11,581 nucleotides of DNA from an uncultured Microbacterium sp. (GCA_947647645.1 CANSLE010000052.1:1-11581); one strand, 5' to 3'; shown: positions 1 through 5,744, counted from the first letter of the stretch. A program made the numbers and translations. Notes: a model not told the origin generated them from the sequence alone.

Positions 1-179
1 GCCGCCGAGGCCGCGATGCCCGCCTTCGGGGCCTCGAAGGCGACGGCGTCGGCGAGCGCGAGCGAGTCCGCACCGCCGGAGAGCCCCACCAGCACGGGGC
101 CGGTGACCGTCGCGAGCACCGCGCGCACCGCCCGACGGATCTCGGCGACGGCGGGGTCGAGGCTGGGGCGGTGGTCCAC
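1..179 (-). CDS. tilS: tRNA(Ile)-lysidine synthase, N-terminal part (runs off the left edge)
   Basis: TilS uses ATP and lysine to convert the wobble C34 of the AUA-reading tRNA-Ile to lysidine in the cytoplasm. Only about 59 codons are present. After VDHRPSLDPAVAEIRRAV the frame reads PVLVGLSGGADSLALADAV; SGGADS is the PP-loop ATP-pyrophosphatase motif (SGGxDS) typical of TilS. The GTG at 179 is preferred because a TAGCGT box (192-187) ends 7 nt upstream, which fits a leaderless mRNA; an in-frame GTG at 188 is the alternative. No Shine-Dalgarno sequence lies at a useful distance from either. In other actinobacteria tilS and ppa are near neighbours, often with a D-Ala-D-Ala carboxypeptidase gene between them; here ppa follows directly. 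Identification is firm for the motif and context, but the C-terminal domain is outside the window. Confidence 0.85.
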   Translation of the reverse strand, partial: MDHRPSLDPAVAEIRRAVRAVLATVTGPVLVGLSGGADSLALADAVAFEAPKAGIAASA

Positions 180-186
180 GACATCC

Positions 187-192
187 ACGCTA
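187..192 (-). promoter_or_regulatory. -10 box of tilS, leaderless type
   Basis: TAGCGT on the minus strand matches the actinobacterial -10 consensus TANNNT. The seven bases GGATGTC separate it from the GTG at 179, so transcription would start at or next to the start codon. No convincing -35 hexamer is visible. Confidence 0.45.
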
Positions 193-206
193 GCGACAGC
201 CCGCCC

Positions 207-277
207 GCACAACTCCTCCTCAACGGAGGGAACCGGGGCCGGCCGCGGCCCGGGGTCCACCTGAGGAGGAGTTGTGC
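207..277. repeat. Perfect 16-bp inverted repeat around a 39-bp GC-rich centre
   Basis: GCACAACTCCTCCTCA at 207-222 is the exact reverse complement of TGAGGAGGAGTTGTGC at 262-277. The centre is very GC-rich and carries imperfect GGCC/CCGGGG symmetry. In RNA from either strand the arms would form a 16-bp stem, and the 3' arm contains a purine-rich AGGAGGAG tract resembling a Shine-Dalgarno sequence. No T-tract follows, so it is not a standard intrinsic terminator. It could be a regulatory hairpin, a small MITE-like element or a deletion scar; the sequence alone does not decide. Confidence 0.8.
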
Positions 278-358
278 AGACCAGGCGCGGGTGATCGCGC
301 GCATCGCGGGCGGCGCCCGTCCCACCGAGACGGAGTACGGCACCCAGGGGCCGCCGAC

Positions 359-378
359 TAGGCTGGATGCCGGCATCC
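359..378 (+). promoter_or_regulatory. ppa -10 box and overlapping 14-bp palindrome
   Basis: TAGGCT (359-364) fits the TANNNT -10 pattern and is directly followed by the perfect palindrome GGATGCCGGCATCC (365-378), whose centre falls where transcription would begin. The 5' UTR would then be about 35 nt. The palindrome could be an operator or a short hairpin at the mRNA 5' end. No -35 match was recognised. Confidence 0.45.
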
Positions 379-404
379 ACCAGACCCTCCGAAGGAGCAC
401 CAGC

Positions 405-938
405 ATGGGCGCATACGACGCCGTCATCGAGATTCCGCGCGGCAGCCGCGTGAAGTACGAGGTCGACCACGGCACCGGCCGGGTGTTCCTCGACCGCGTG
501 CTGTTCACCCCCATGGGCTATCCCGCCAACTACGGCTTCTTCGAGGACACCCTCGGCGAGGACGGCGACCCGCTCGACGTGCTGCTGCTGCTCGACCGCG
601 ACCTGTACCCCGGCGTGATGGCCAAGGTGCGCCCCGTCGCCGTGCTGAAGATGCTCGACGAGGCCGGCGGTGACGACAAGGTCGTCGCCGTGCTCGCGAA
701 GGACCCGCGCTGGGCGCACATCCAGGATGTCGACGACCTCGACGAGTGGACCAAGAGCGAGATCGGCCACTTCTTCGAGCACTACAAGGACCTCGAGCCC
801 GACAAGTGGGTCAAGGTCGACCAGTGGGCCGGCGCCGACGAGGCCGAGCGTCTGGTGGCCGAGGCCTTCCAGCGTTTCCAGGACGAGGGCGCCCAGACGG
901 CGACGCAGGGTGAGGGCCACGCCCCCAAGACCATCTGA
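405..938 (+). CDS. ppa: Inorganic pyrophosphatase (family I, soluble)
   Basis: This enzyme hydrolyses pyrophosphate to two phosphates in the cytoplasm, pulling nucleotide polymerisation and aminoacylation forward; it needs Mg2+. The 177-aa product is the usual family I length plus a short polar tail. The signature DGDPLDV lies at residues 53-59. The known E. coli active-site residues can be matched by spacing: E9, K17, E19, R31, Y39, Y43, D53, D55, D58, D85, D90, K92, Y127 and K128. The ATG at 405 is chosen because AAGGAG at 392-397 sits 7 nt upstream and the protein begins with the family-typical MGAYDAVIEIPRGSRVKYE; the frame is open further upstream but that part has no homologous look. 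The gene is monocistronic, ending at a strong hairpin shared with the convergent M23 gene. All catalytic residues are present, so it should be active. Confidence 0.97.
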   Translation: MGAYDAVIEIPRGSRVKYEVDHGTGRVFLDRVLFTPMGYPANYGFFEDTLGEDGDPLDVLLLLDRDLYPGVMAKVRPVAVLKMLDEAGGDDKVVAVLAKDPRWAHIQDVDDLDEWTKSEIGHFFEHYKDLEPDKWVKVDQWAGADEAERLVAEAFQRFQDEGAQTATQGEGHAPKTI

Positions 939-954
939 GACTCGTCTCGTACGT

Positions 955-988
955 AGAAGAGCGGATGCCGATCGGCATCCGCTCTTCT
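955..988. terminator. Bidirectional terminator between ppa and the M23 peptidase gene
   Basis: A 34-bp perfect palindrome: GAAGAGCGGATGCC (956-969), GATC centre, GGCATCCGCTCTTC (974-987), extended by an A/T pair. It lies 16 bp after the ppa stop and 16 bp after the stop of the convergent M23 gene, so it can serve both. There is no long T-run, which is common for terminators in high-GC actinobacteria. Confidence 0.8.
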
Positions 989-1004
989 GCGTGGCGGGGG
1001 ACGG

Positions 1005-2411
1005 TCAGTAGACGTCGATGCCGTGCTGGTAGAGAACAGGCGCCGGGTCGATGCGCACGCCCTGCCAGTAGACCTCGAAGTGCAGGTGGCAGCCGGTGGA
1101 GGCCCCGGTGTTGCCGACGTAGGCGATGACGTCGCCCGCGTTGACCCACTGGCCGTAGCCGACCTTGTAGCCGTTGTCGACGATGTGGGCGTAGCCGGTG
1201 ATGACACCACCGCCGTGGTCGACCTTGACGTAGTTGCCCCAGCCGTCGCCCCAGCCGGCGTACACCACGCGACCGGAGGCGGCCGCGTAGATCGGCGACC
1301 AGCACGCGGTGGCGAAGTCGATGCCGCGATGTCCGGTCACGCAGCCGCCGGCGCCGCAGATGGTGCCACGGTTGCCGAACCAGGAGCTGATGTAACCGGA
1401 TGCCGGGCGCACCCACCCGTCGGTGCCGGGTGCGCCGCCACCACCTCCACCACCTCCGCCGCCGCCGCCGCCTCCGCCGCCACCGCCGTTGCCGGCGTTG
1501 GCTGCAGCCTCGGCTTCGGCCTGCTTACGGCGCTCTTCGGCCAGAGCGGCCTGGCGGGCCTCCTCGGCCTTGCGGGCGACTTCGACACCGGTCTGGTAGT
1601 CGCTGACCGTCTTGGCGGTCTGGTCTTGCAGGGCGGCGAGCTGGGCCTGGAGGGTGCCGAGGTACTTGTCCTGCTCGGCGAGCGCGGCCTGCGCGGCGGT
1701 CGCCGCATCCTGAGCCGCCTGCATCTTCTGCTGGGTTTCCTTCTGCAGGCGGTCGCGCTCGTCACGGGCGACCTTGGCCTTGTCGCTGAGGCTCTGTGCG
1801 TTGTTGCGGGCGCTGACGGCGTCGGCGTAGACACCGCGGTTGGCATCGACGAGGCGGTCCATGGTGCCGAGCTTCGTCAGCAGGTCGTCCGCGCTCGCGG
1901 CGGAACCCGAGAAGAAGAGCTCCATGGAAGGATCGCCGCCGCCGGCCCGGTACTGCTGGGCCGCGAGCCGGCCGAGCTTCTTGGCGCTCTCTGTGGCACG
2001 TGCCGCCTCGGCGTCGGCCTGCGTCTGCAGGGCGGCGGCGTTGTCAGCCGCGATCTCGAACGCCTCCTGGGCGGCGAGGTACTCGGACGCCAAGCGCTGC
2101 GCCTCGGCCTGCTTGGCTGCAACGTCGGCCTGCAACGCGTCGATCAGCCCCTGGATGCGAGTGACCTCAGCACCCTTGGCAGCCTCGTTGCTCTTGGCCG
2201 CCTGGACGTCGTCCCAGGACGGGTAGTCGGCAGCGAAAGCGGAGGGGCTGAAGCGGAGGCCCAGCGCGCTCACGGCGCCGAGGCTCAACACGCCGAGTCC
2301 GGCCAGTCCGAGCGCGGTGCGCCGGCTCAGCGGACCTCCCAGACTCTTCAGTTCCCGGGGCGTGGGCGCGCAGCCGCAGTCCTCCGCCGAAGCGGTCTTC
2401 TCGGTCTCCAC
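1005..2411 (-). CDS. Tat-exported M23 (LytM-type) peptidoglycan endopeptidase with coiled-coil stalk
   Basis: The 468-aa protein is predicted to be an extracellular zinc endopeptidase that cuts peptide cross-links in the cell wall during growth or daughter-cell separation. Residues 29-60 form a twin-arginine signal (SRRTALGLAGL, hydrophobic stretch, likely cut after SAFA). Residues about 70-305 are an Ala/Glu/Gln-rich coiled coil, as in EnvC/RipA-like hydrolases. Residues 309-326 are 18 consecutive glycines acting as a linker. The M23 domain (about 333-460) shows HRGID (H361, D365), H409 and HLHFE (H442, H444), the expected zinc and catalytic residues. The start is GTG at 2411 with GGAGG six bases upstream. 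It is convergent with ppa and shares its terminator. Two Cys pairs (C352/C357, C370/C441) could form disulphides. The substrate bond is not known. Confidence 0.92.
   Translation of the reverse strand: METEKTASAEDCGCAPTPRELKSLGGPLSRRTALGLAGLGVLSLGAVSALGLRFSPSAFAADYPSWDDVQAAKSNEAAKGAEVTRIQGLIDALQADVAAKQAEAQRLASEYLAAQEAFEIAADNAAALQTQADAEAARATESAKKLGRLAAQQYRAGGGDPSMELFFSGSAASADDLLTKLGTMDRLVDANRGVYADAVSARNNAQSLSDKAKVARDERDRLQKETQQKMQAAQDAATAAQAALAEQDKYLGTLQAQLAALQDQTAKTVSDYQTGVEVARKAEEARQAALAEERRKQAEAEAAANAGNGGGGGGGGGGGGGGGGGGAPGTDGWVRPASGYISSWFGNRGTICGAGGCVTGHRGIDFATACWSPIYAAASGRVVYAGWGDGWGNYVKVDHGGGVITGYAHIVDNGYKVGYGQWVNAGDVIAYVGNTGASTGCHLHFEVYWQGVRIDPAPVLYQHGIDVY
1434..1487 (-). repeat. GGN trinucleotide repeat coding for 18 glycines
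   Basis: Eighteen consecutive glycine codons (mixed GGC, GGT and GGA on the coding strand) lie between the coiled-coil and M23 domains. Changes in multiples of three would alter linker length without breaking the frame. Confidence 0.9.
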
Positions 2412-2471
2412 CTCGAACCTCCGTCATTCACGCGCGTCGACCCCCACCATCCATCGATGGCAACACCAGTC

Positions 2472-2495
2472 ACACTAACAACATTCGCCACATTC
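2472..2495 (-). promoter_or_regulatory. Putative promoter of the M23 gene with tandem GAATGT repeats
   Basis: On the minus strand TAGTGT (2477-2472) fits TANNNT and would give a 5' UTR of about 54 nt before the GTG at 2411. Directly upstream are two adjacent 9-mers, GAATGTGGC and GAATGTTGT (2495-2478), which could be regulator half-sites. The -35 region shows no consensus. Nothing else recognisable was found in 2500-2600 except the inverted pair ATGCCGCG (2545-2552) and CGCGGCAT (2587-2594). Confidence 0.35.
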
Positions 2496-2607
2496 TCCCA
2501 GGGGTCGGTGATGATGAAACCACTGTGAGACCGGGGGTGATCGCATGCCGCGTCCGCGGCCATCATGCCTCGCAGATGGGTCGGGTCGCGGCATCCCACG
2601 CCCTCGA

Positions 2608-2637
2608 TTTCCGATTTGCCCGAGGATCTCTTATGCT
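2608..2637 (+). promoter_or_regulatory. Promoter of the tRNA-Glu/tRNA-Asp unit
   Basis: TTTCCG (2608-2613) and TATGCT (2632-2637) are separated by 18 bp, and the latter fits TANNNT. Transcription would begin about 28 bp before tRNA-Glu. Confidence 0.5.
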
Positions 2638-2672
2638 TGAGCGTCGGTAAGAATGAGCCTCCGGGTTCGCTC

Positions 2673-2745
2673 GGCCCCATCGTTTAGCGGCCTAGGACGC
2701 CGCCCTTTCACGGCGGTAGCACGGGTTCGAATCCCGTTGGGGTCA
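2673..2745 (+). tRNA. tRNA-Glu, anticodon UUC
   Basis: A complete 73-nt cloverleaf. The acceptor GGCCCCA pairs with TGGGGTC (one G-U), the anticodon stem is CCGCC/GGCGG with loop CTTTCAC, and the anticodon TTC is at 2707-2709. The T loop TTCGAAT is canonical and the discriminator is A. CCA is not encoded. Confidence 0.97.
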
Positions 2746-2772
2746 CTCTCCGACACACAACTGAATACGCAT

Positions 2773-2846
2773 GGCCCTGTAGCGCAGTTGGTTAGCGTGC
2801 CGCCCTGTCACGGCGGAGGTCGCGGGTTCAAGTCCCGTCAGGGTCG
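2773..2846 (+). tRNA. tRNA-Asp, anticodon GUC
   Basis: A complete 74-nt cloverleaf with acceptor GGCCCTG/CAGGGTC, anticodon stem CCGCC/GGCGG and loop CTGTCAC; the anticodon GTC is at 2807-2809. The discriminator is G, as expected for Asp. CCA is not encoded. It lies 27 bp after tRNA-Glu and is probably cotranscribed. Confidence 0.97.
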
Positions 2847-2871
2847 CTCCGAGCGACGGGCCCTTTTCTTT
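2843..2871 (+). terminator. Intrinsic terminator after tRNA-Asp
   Basis: GTCGCT (2843-2848) pairs with AGCGAC (2852-2857) around CCG, followed by GGGCCC and the T-rich tract TTTTCTTT. The stem uses the last bases of the tRNA acceptor, so it would compete with tRNA folding; GGGCCC also recurs at 2881-2886 and could form a second hairpin. Confidence 0.5.
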
Positions 2872-2928
2872 CGAGATCGAGGGCCCTTCGCGTAGGACGC
2901 GGCAGGTTCTGCACAGCGCACGCCGCGC

Positions 2929-3001
2929 GGCTCTGTAGCTCAGTTGGTAGAGCGCACGACTGAAAATCGTGAGGTCACGGGATCGACGCCCGTCGGAGCC
3001 A
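2929..3001 (+). tRNA. tRNA-Phe, anticodon GAA, with A at T-loop position 54
   Basis: A complete 73-nt cloverleaf: acceptor GGCTCTG/CGGAGCC (one U-G), anticodon stem CACGA/TCGTG with loop CTGAAAA, and anticodon GAA at 2962-2964. The T stem is ACGGG/CCCGT. The T loop is ATCGACG, so position 54 is A instead of the near-universal T. The discriminator is A and CCA is not encoded. Its 3' end abuts an accessory cluster. Confidence 0.95.
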
Positions 3002-3004
3002 CAA

Positions 3005-3025
3005 GGACCGTCGTTACAACGGTCC
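3005..3025 (+). terminator. Hairpin just after tRNA-Phe
   Basis: GGACCGT (3005-3011) pairs perfectly with ACGGTCC (3019-3025) around a 7-nt loop, 4 nt after the tRNA. It lacks a T-run and probably helps 3' processing or supports the stronger terminator that follows. Confidence 0.45.
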
Positions 3026-3028
3026 CAG

Positions 3029-3068
3029 AAACCCTCGCCTAGCTTCTACATGGCGGGGGTTTTGCTTT
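3029..3068 (+). terminator. Intrinsic terminator of the tRNA-Phe transcript
   Basis: AAACCCTCGCC (3029-3039) pairs with GGCGGGGGTTTT (3052-3063) with one wobble pair, and a T-rich stretch (TTTTGCTTT) closes it. This is a classical A-stem-T form and marks the end of the tRNA region. Confidence 0.8.
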
Positions 3069-3069
3069 G

Positions 3070-3330
3070 CCCTGGTGGTGGTCGGCCGAGGTGCGTGCCG
3101 AGCGACCTTCGGGTCTCGGCCAACGTCATCGTCGCGCTTTCAGCAGACATGCTCGCCATGTGCTCCTGTCGGCGGGCACCCACTCAGCTCCCAGCCGGGT
3201 CTTGAACGATCTTCGATCAGCGGGCTCAAGAACCTCGACGAGAGCCGGCGGCACAAGCCAATCCGACCAGCGTTCATGATGTTCCCTCCTTGCTTGAAGA
3301 TCGGTGCCCTGGTCGTTACACAACCTTCAC
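3070..3330. other. Gene-poor stretch with possible decayed minus-strand coding sequence
   Basis: No confident gene is seen here. On the minus strand a 65-codon frame (3323-3126) contains HERWSDWLVPPALVEVLEP. A second, 44-codon frame begins at ATG 3277 with AGGAGGG six bases upstream. A third starts at ATG 3159 behind AGGAG and runs into the tRNA-Phe terminator at 3046. The frames overlap, codon use is not clearly biased to GC3, and no family was recognised. The good ribosome-binding sites in front of short frames suggest remnants of genes lost when the accessory cluster arrived, but chance is possible. Confidence 0.3.
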
Positions 3331-3339
3331 GCGAAAGCG

Positions 3340-3371
3340 TTGCGCGGGTAACGAAACGGAACGTACCGTTT
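3340..3371 (+). promoter_or_regulatory. tetR promoter overlapped by an 18-bp TetR operator palindrome
   Basis: TTGCGC (3340-3345) and TACCGT (3364-3369) are spaced by 18 bp as -35 and -10 boxes. The ATG at 3376 begins 7 bases after the -10, so the mRNA would be leaderless. AAACGGAACGTACCGTTT (3354-3371) is an 18-bp palindrome with 8 of 9 base pairs symmetric and it fully covers the -10 box. TetR-family repressors usually bind such sites next to their own gene, so autorepression is inferred. Confidence 0.65.
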
Positions 3372-3375
3372 GGTC

Positions 3376-3975
3376 ATGGTCAATGTAGCCGCCTCTCGCC
3401 CGGTCGGACGTCCCAGCGACGCCGACGTCACACGCCGCATCCTGGAGGCCACGATCTCGCTGGTGGCGGAATCGGGATACGGAGACCTCAAGCTGGAGCG
3501 CGTCGCAAAGCGTGCCGGCTGCGGGAAGACGGCCATCTATCGGCGTTACTCAGATAAGGCCGATCTGGTCGCCGCCGCGGCGATGTCCGTGCTTGCCCTA
3601 GGAGAATTGCCCAACACCGGCAGCCTCGCCGGTGACCTGCTGGAGCACGCATTGGTGAACAGTGTGAACCAGGAGAGGGCCGGCGTAGCTCCGGGAGAGA
3701 GCAATGGGCTGCTCGCGATTTTCGAACCTGCTGTGTTCGCCCGACTGTGGGATCAGTTCTTCCGTGCTCGTCGCGATCAGGGTGTGGCCATCATCGATCG
3801 CGGCATCGCCCGCGGGGAGATCGCCGCCGACACCGATCCCGACTTACTCCTGGACACCATCGCCGGCTTGACGCTGTATCGCCAGACGGTGAAGCAGATC
3901 GAGATCCCGCGTTCCCACTACGCAGCCGTCATCGCCGCATTGGTTGCGACACCTCCGCGAAAGGTCTCGGCGTAA
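3376..3975 (+). CDS. TetR-family transcriptional repressor
   Basis: The 199-aa protein has the size and layout of TetR-family one-component regulators, which leave DNA when a small ligand binds the C-terminal pocket. The N-terminal helix-turn-helix lies at about residues 18-64 (RRILEATISLVAESGYGDLK, then LERVAKRAGCGKTAIYRRY), with the family's AIYRRYSDKADLV ending. The C-terminal half contains RGEIAADTDPDLLLDTIAG, seen in the TetR subgroup with acrR-like C-terminal domains. ATG 3376 is chosen because the preceding -10 box sits 7 bases upstream and no Shine-Dalgarno sequence is present; a TTG at 3370 in frame is less likely. The operator over its -10 and a related site before the MFS gene point to control of itself, probably capA1, and the MFS-M20-CapA operon. 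The ligand is unknown. Confidence 0.92.
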   Translation: MVNVAASRPVGRPSDADVTRRILEATISLVAESGYGDLKLERVAKRAGCGKTAIYRRYSDKADLVAAAAMSVLALGELPNTGSLAGDLLEHALVNSVNQERAGVAPGESNGLLAIFEPAVFARLWDQFFRARRDQGVAIIDRGIARGEIAADTDPDLLLDTIAGLTLYRQTVKQIEIPRSHYAAVIAALVATPPRKVSA

Positions 3976-4140
3976 GCGGGCGTCGTCCGGGCGCCTCCGC
4001 CTGAGCCGCGCATCCGCAACAAAGCCTCGTGCGCATGCCTTGTGCGCCTTCACCCATGAGAGGAGAAACACACCCGCTCCACATTCGTCCGGCGCCGCGG
4101 GCCTCATCGACGACGCCGACCATCCTTGAGAGGACGCACC
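3976..4140 (+). other. 165-bp spacer between tetR and capA1
   Basis: No promoter, terminator or operator copy was recognised here. Two similar purine-rich stretches occur, ATGAGAGGAGAAACACACC (4056-4074) and TTGAGAGGACGCACC (4126-4140). The second is the ribosome-binding site of capA1; the first may be a leftover of a lost gene start or a duplication. capA1 may be read through from the tetR promoter. Confidence 0.4.
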
Positions 4141-5589
4141 ATGACAGAGCAGTCACTCCCGACCGACAACCGGACCTTCACCCTGCCGCCGGGGAGGTTT
4201 CGTCTCGCTGCCGTAGGCGACATCATCATCACCGTCGACTTTCTCCCTCAAATGGAAAGTGATCCCAACTGCCGCGACCTCATCGAGCTGCTCAACGACG
4301 CCGATCTGGTGGTGGGCAACTTCGAGGGCTCGATCATCGACGCGGAGCGATTCGAGGGCTACCCGGCCGCGCTTTCCGGGTTCGGCTGGCTGATCGCGAA
4401 TCCCACCGTCGTGCCGGGGCTGCAAGCGCTGAATCTCGGCATGCTCTCGCGGGCGAACAACCACACCACCGACTGGGGTCGCGATGGCATGGACATGACC
4501 AACCGCTATCTCGAGGACGCTGGCATTGTCCACGCCGGCACCGGATCCACTCGCATCGAATCTCGCGAGGCACGCGGGCTGCTGATCAATCGCACGCCGA
4601 TCGGGATGGTGTCGTGGACCACAGAGATCGTGGACGACTCCACCGCCAGCAACCCCGGCCGAGGCGCCGCAGCGCGCCCGGGAGCGAGCGCGCTGCGGCA
4701 GCATACGGTGGTCAGCGCCGGCCCCGAAGCACACGATTTCCTCCGCAGCGTCACCGAAACGCTCGGGGTCGGCGATCCGCTCGGCGACCTCGAGATCGAC
4801 GGGGCGCCCCTGATCCACCTCCTGGGCAACCTCATCGAGCTCGACCCCGACATGTCGCCGGCTCACGCGGTCCGGGTGAGCCAGAAGTGGTCCGTACACG
4901 ATCACCGGGAGCTCTTCGATGGCATCCGCGTCGGCAAGGATCGGTTCGGGTTCCTCATCGCCTCACAGCACCATCACCGTCCGTTCAACAACACCACCCA
5001 CGTCCCCGAGTACTCACGCGAGCTCGCCCGCGAAGCCGTGGATGAGGGGGTGGACTTCCTGTTCGGCCACGGCCCGCATCGCCTTCGCGGGGTCGAGGTA
5101 TACCGGGGCGTGCCCATCTTCCATTCGCTGGGCAACCTCTTCTGGACAAACAACACGCAGGAAGTGGTCGTCCCCGACGAATGGGAGCGGTACATCTGGC
5201 GAGTACTGAATCGCAACCTGCCTGAAGACCAGCGGATCGTCTTGGACCCCGCGGTGACATCCGAGGCTGAGTTCCTCGACTGGATCCGGCTCAGAATCTT
5301 CTGGTCTGAACACAACTTCCGAAGCGTCGTCGCCATGACCGAGTACCAGGACGGCGTCCTCCAGGAGATCGTCTTCCACCCCATCGAGCTGTTCTTCCAG
5401 CGCGACGAGGACCCCGACCTGTGGCGAGGAATCCCCCGCCTGGCAGACGTGAACATCGGGCGCGAAATCCTGGAATTCCTGGATGACGCATGCCGCCCCC
5501 TCGGGACGTCCGTCGAGATCGAGGAAGTCGTCTCACCCACTGGCCGCACGGTGCGGGCGGTCGGCCGACTCCGCTGGGCCCAGCCCTAG
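4141..5589 (+). CDS. CapA-family metallophosphatase-like protein, copy 1 (soluble)
   Basis: The 482-aa protein belongs to the CapA/PgsA family (calcineurin-like metallophosphoesterase fold). Motifs in order: VGDIII (25-30), NFEGSI (60-65), SRANNHTTDWG (103-113), SQHHHR (275-280), GHGPH (309-313) and HSLGN (328-332). These match the family's metal-site motifs, except that the usual histidine-plus-acid motif reads HHHR here. A 150-residue C-terminal region (VVVPDEWERYIW, HPIEL, RGIPRL) is shared with the second copy at 8456. No signal peptide or membrane helix is seen, unlike membrane-anchored CapA of Bacillus, and no CapB or CapC lies nearby, so a role in polyglutamate capsule is unlikely. ATG 4141 has GAGAGGA upstream at about 6 nt. 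The enzymatic activity is unknown; hydrolysis of a phosphorylated or glutamyl-type substrate in the cytoplasm is only a guess. Confidence 0.85.
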   Translation: MTEQSLPTDNRTFTLPPGRFRLAAVGDIIITVDFLPQMESDPNCRDLIELLNDADLVVGNFEGSIIDAERFEGYPAALSGFGWLIANPTVVPGLQALNLGMLSRANNHTTDWGRDGMDMTNRYLEDAGIVHAGTGSTRIESREARGLLINRTPIGMVSWTTEIVDDSTASNPGRGAAARPGASALRQHTVVSAGPEAHDFLRSVTETLGVGDPLGDLEIDGAPLIHLLGNLIELDPDMSPAHAVRVSQKWSVHDHRELFDGIRVGKDRFGFLIASQHHHRPFNNTTHVPEYSRELAREAVDEGVDFLFGHGPHRLRGVEVYRGVPIFHSLGNLFWTNNTQEVVVPDEWERYIWRVLNRNLPEDQRIVLDPAVTSEAEFLDWIRLRIFWSEHNFRSVVAMTEYQDGVLQEIVFHPIELFFQRDEDPDLWRGIPRLADVNIGREILEFLDDACRPLGTSVEIEEVVSPTGRTVRAVGRLRWAQP

Positions 5590-5632
5590 CAAGAGCCGTC
5601 TGACCGCGCTCACCGGCGAAGGTTTACACAAT

Positions 5633-5687
5633 CGAAACGCAATTGGTCATGTTCAATTTGAATACGCGACGTACCGTTTCATAAACA
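5633..5687 (+). promoter_or_regulatory. Promoter and TetR-type operator of the MFS-M20-CapA operon
   Basis: ATACGCGACGTACCGTTT (5662-5679) matches the tetR operator (3354-3371) at 15 of 18 positions, including an identical right half ACGTACCGTTT. It lies between TTGAAT (5658-5663) and TAAACA (5682-5687), which could be -35 and -10 boxes with an 18-bp spacer. Just upstream, CGAAACG (5633-5639) and TTGGTCATGTTCAAT (5643-5657) also repeat sequence from the tetR start region. The 5' UTR to the MFS gene would be about 50 nt. Confidence 0.6.
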
Positions 5688-5744
5688 TCTGAGTCGATGA
5701 TCCCACCCCGCTGGCCGGCTCACGGACACCCGAATGGAGAATCC

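Noticed and set aside
171..404. Upstream extension of the ppa frame
   Set aside because: It crosses the inverted repeat and the ppa promoter, has no homologous look, and the ATG at 405 has a proper ribosome-binding site and the conserved PPase start.
1023..2528. 501-codon plus-strand frame opposite the M23 gene
   Set aside because: It mirrors the M23 coding sequence, has low-complexity Gly/Val/Ala-rich composition with no family character, and the opposite strand has clear domains and catalytic residues.
2412..2600. c-di-AMP (ydaO-type) riboswitch before the M23 hydrolase
   Set aside because: Such elements occur upstream of cell-wall hydrolases in actinobacteria, but the conserved core blocks were not found on the minus strand.
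2982..3001. Attachment site at the tRNA-Phe 3' end
   Set aside because: No second copy of the tRNA 3' sequence was seen in the window and no integrase gene is present, so an att site is not annotated.
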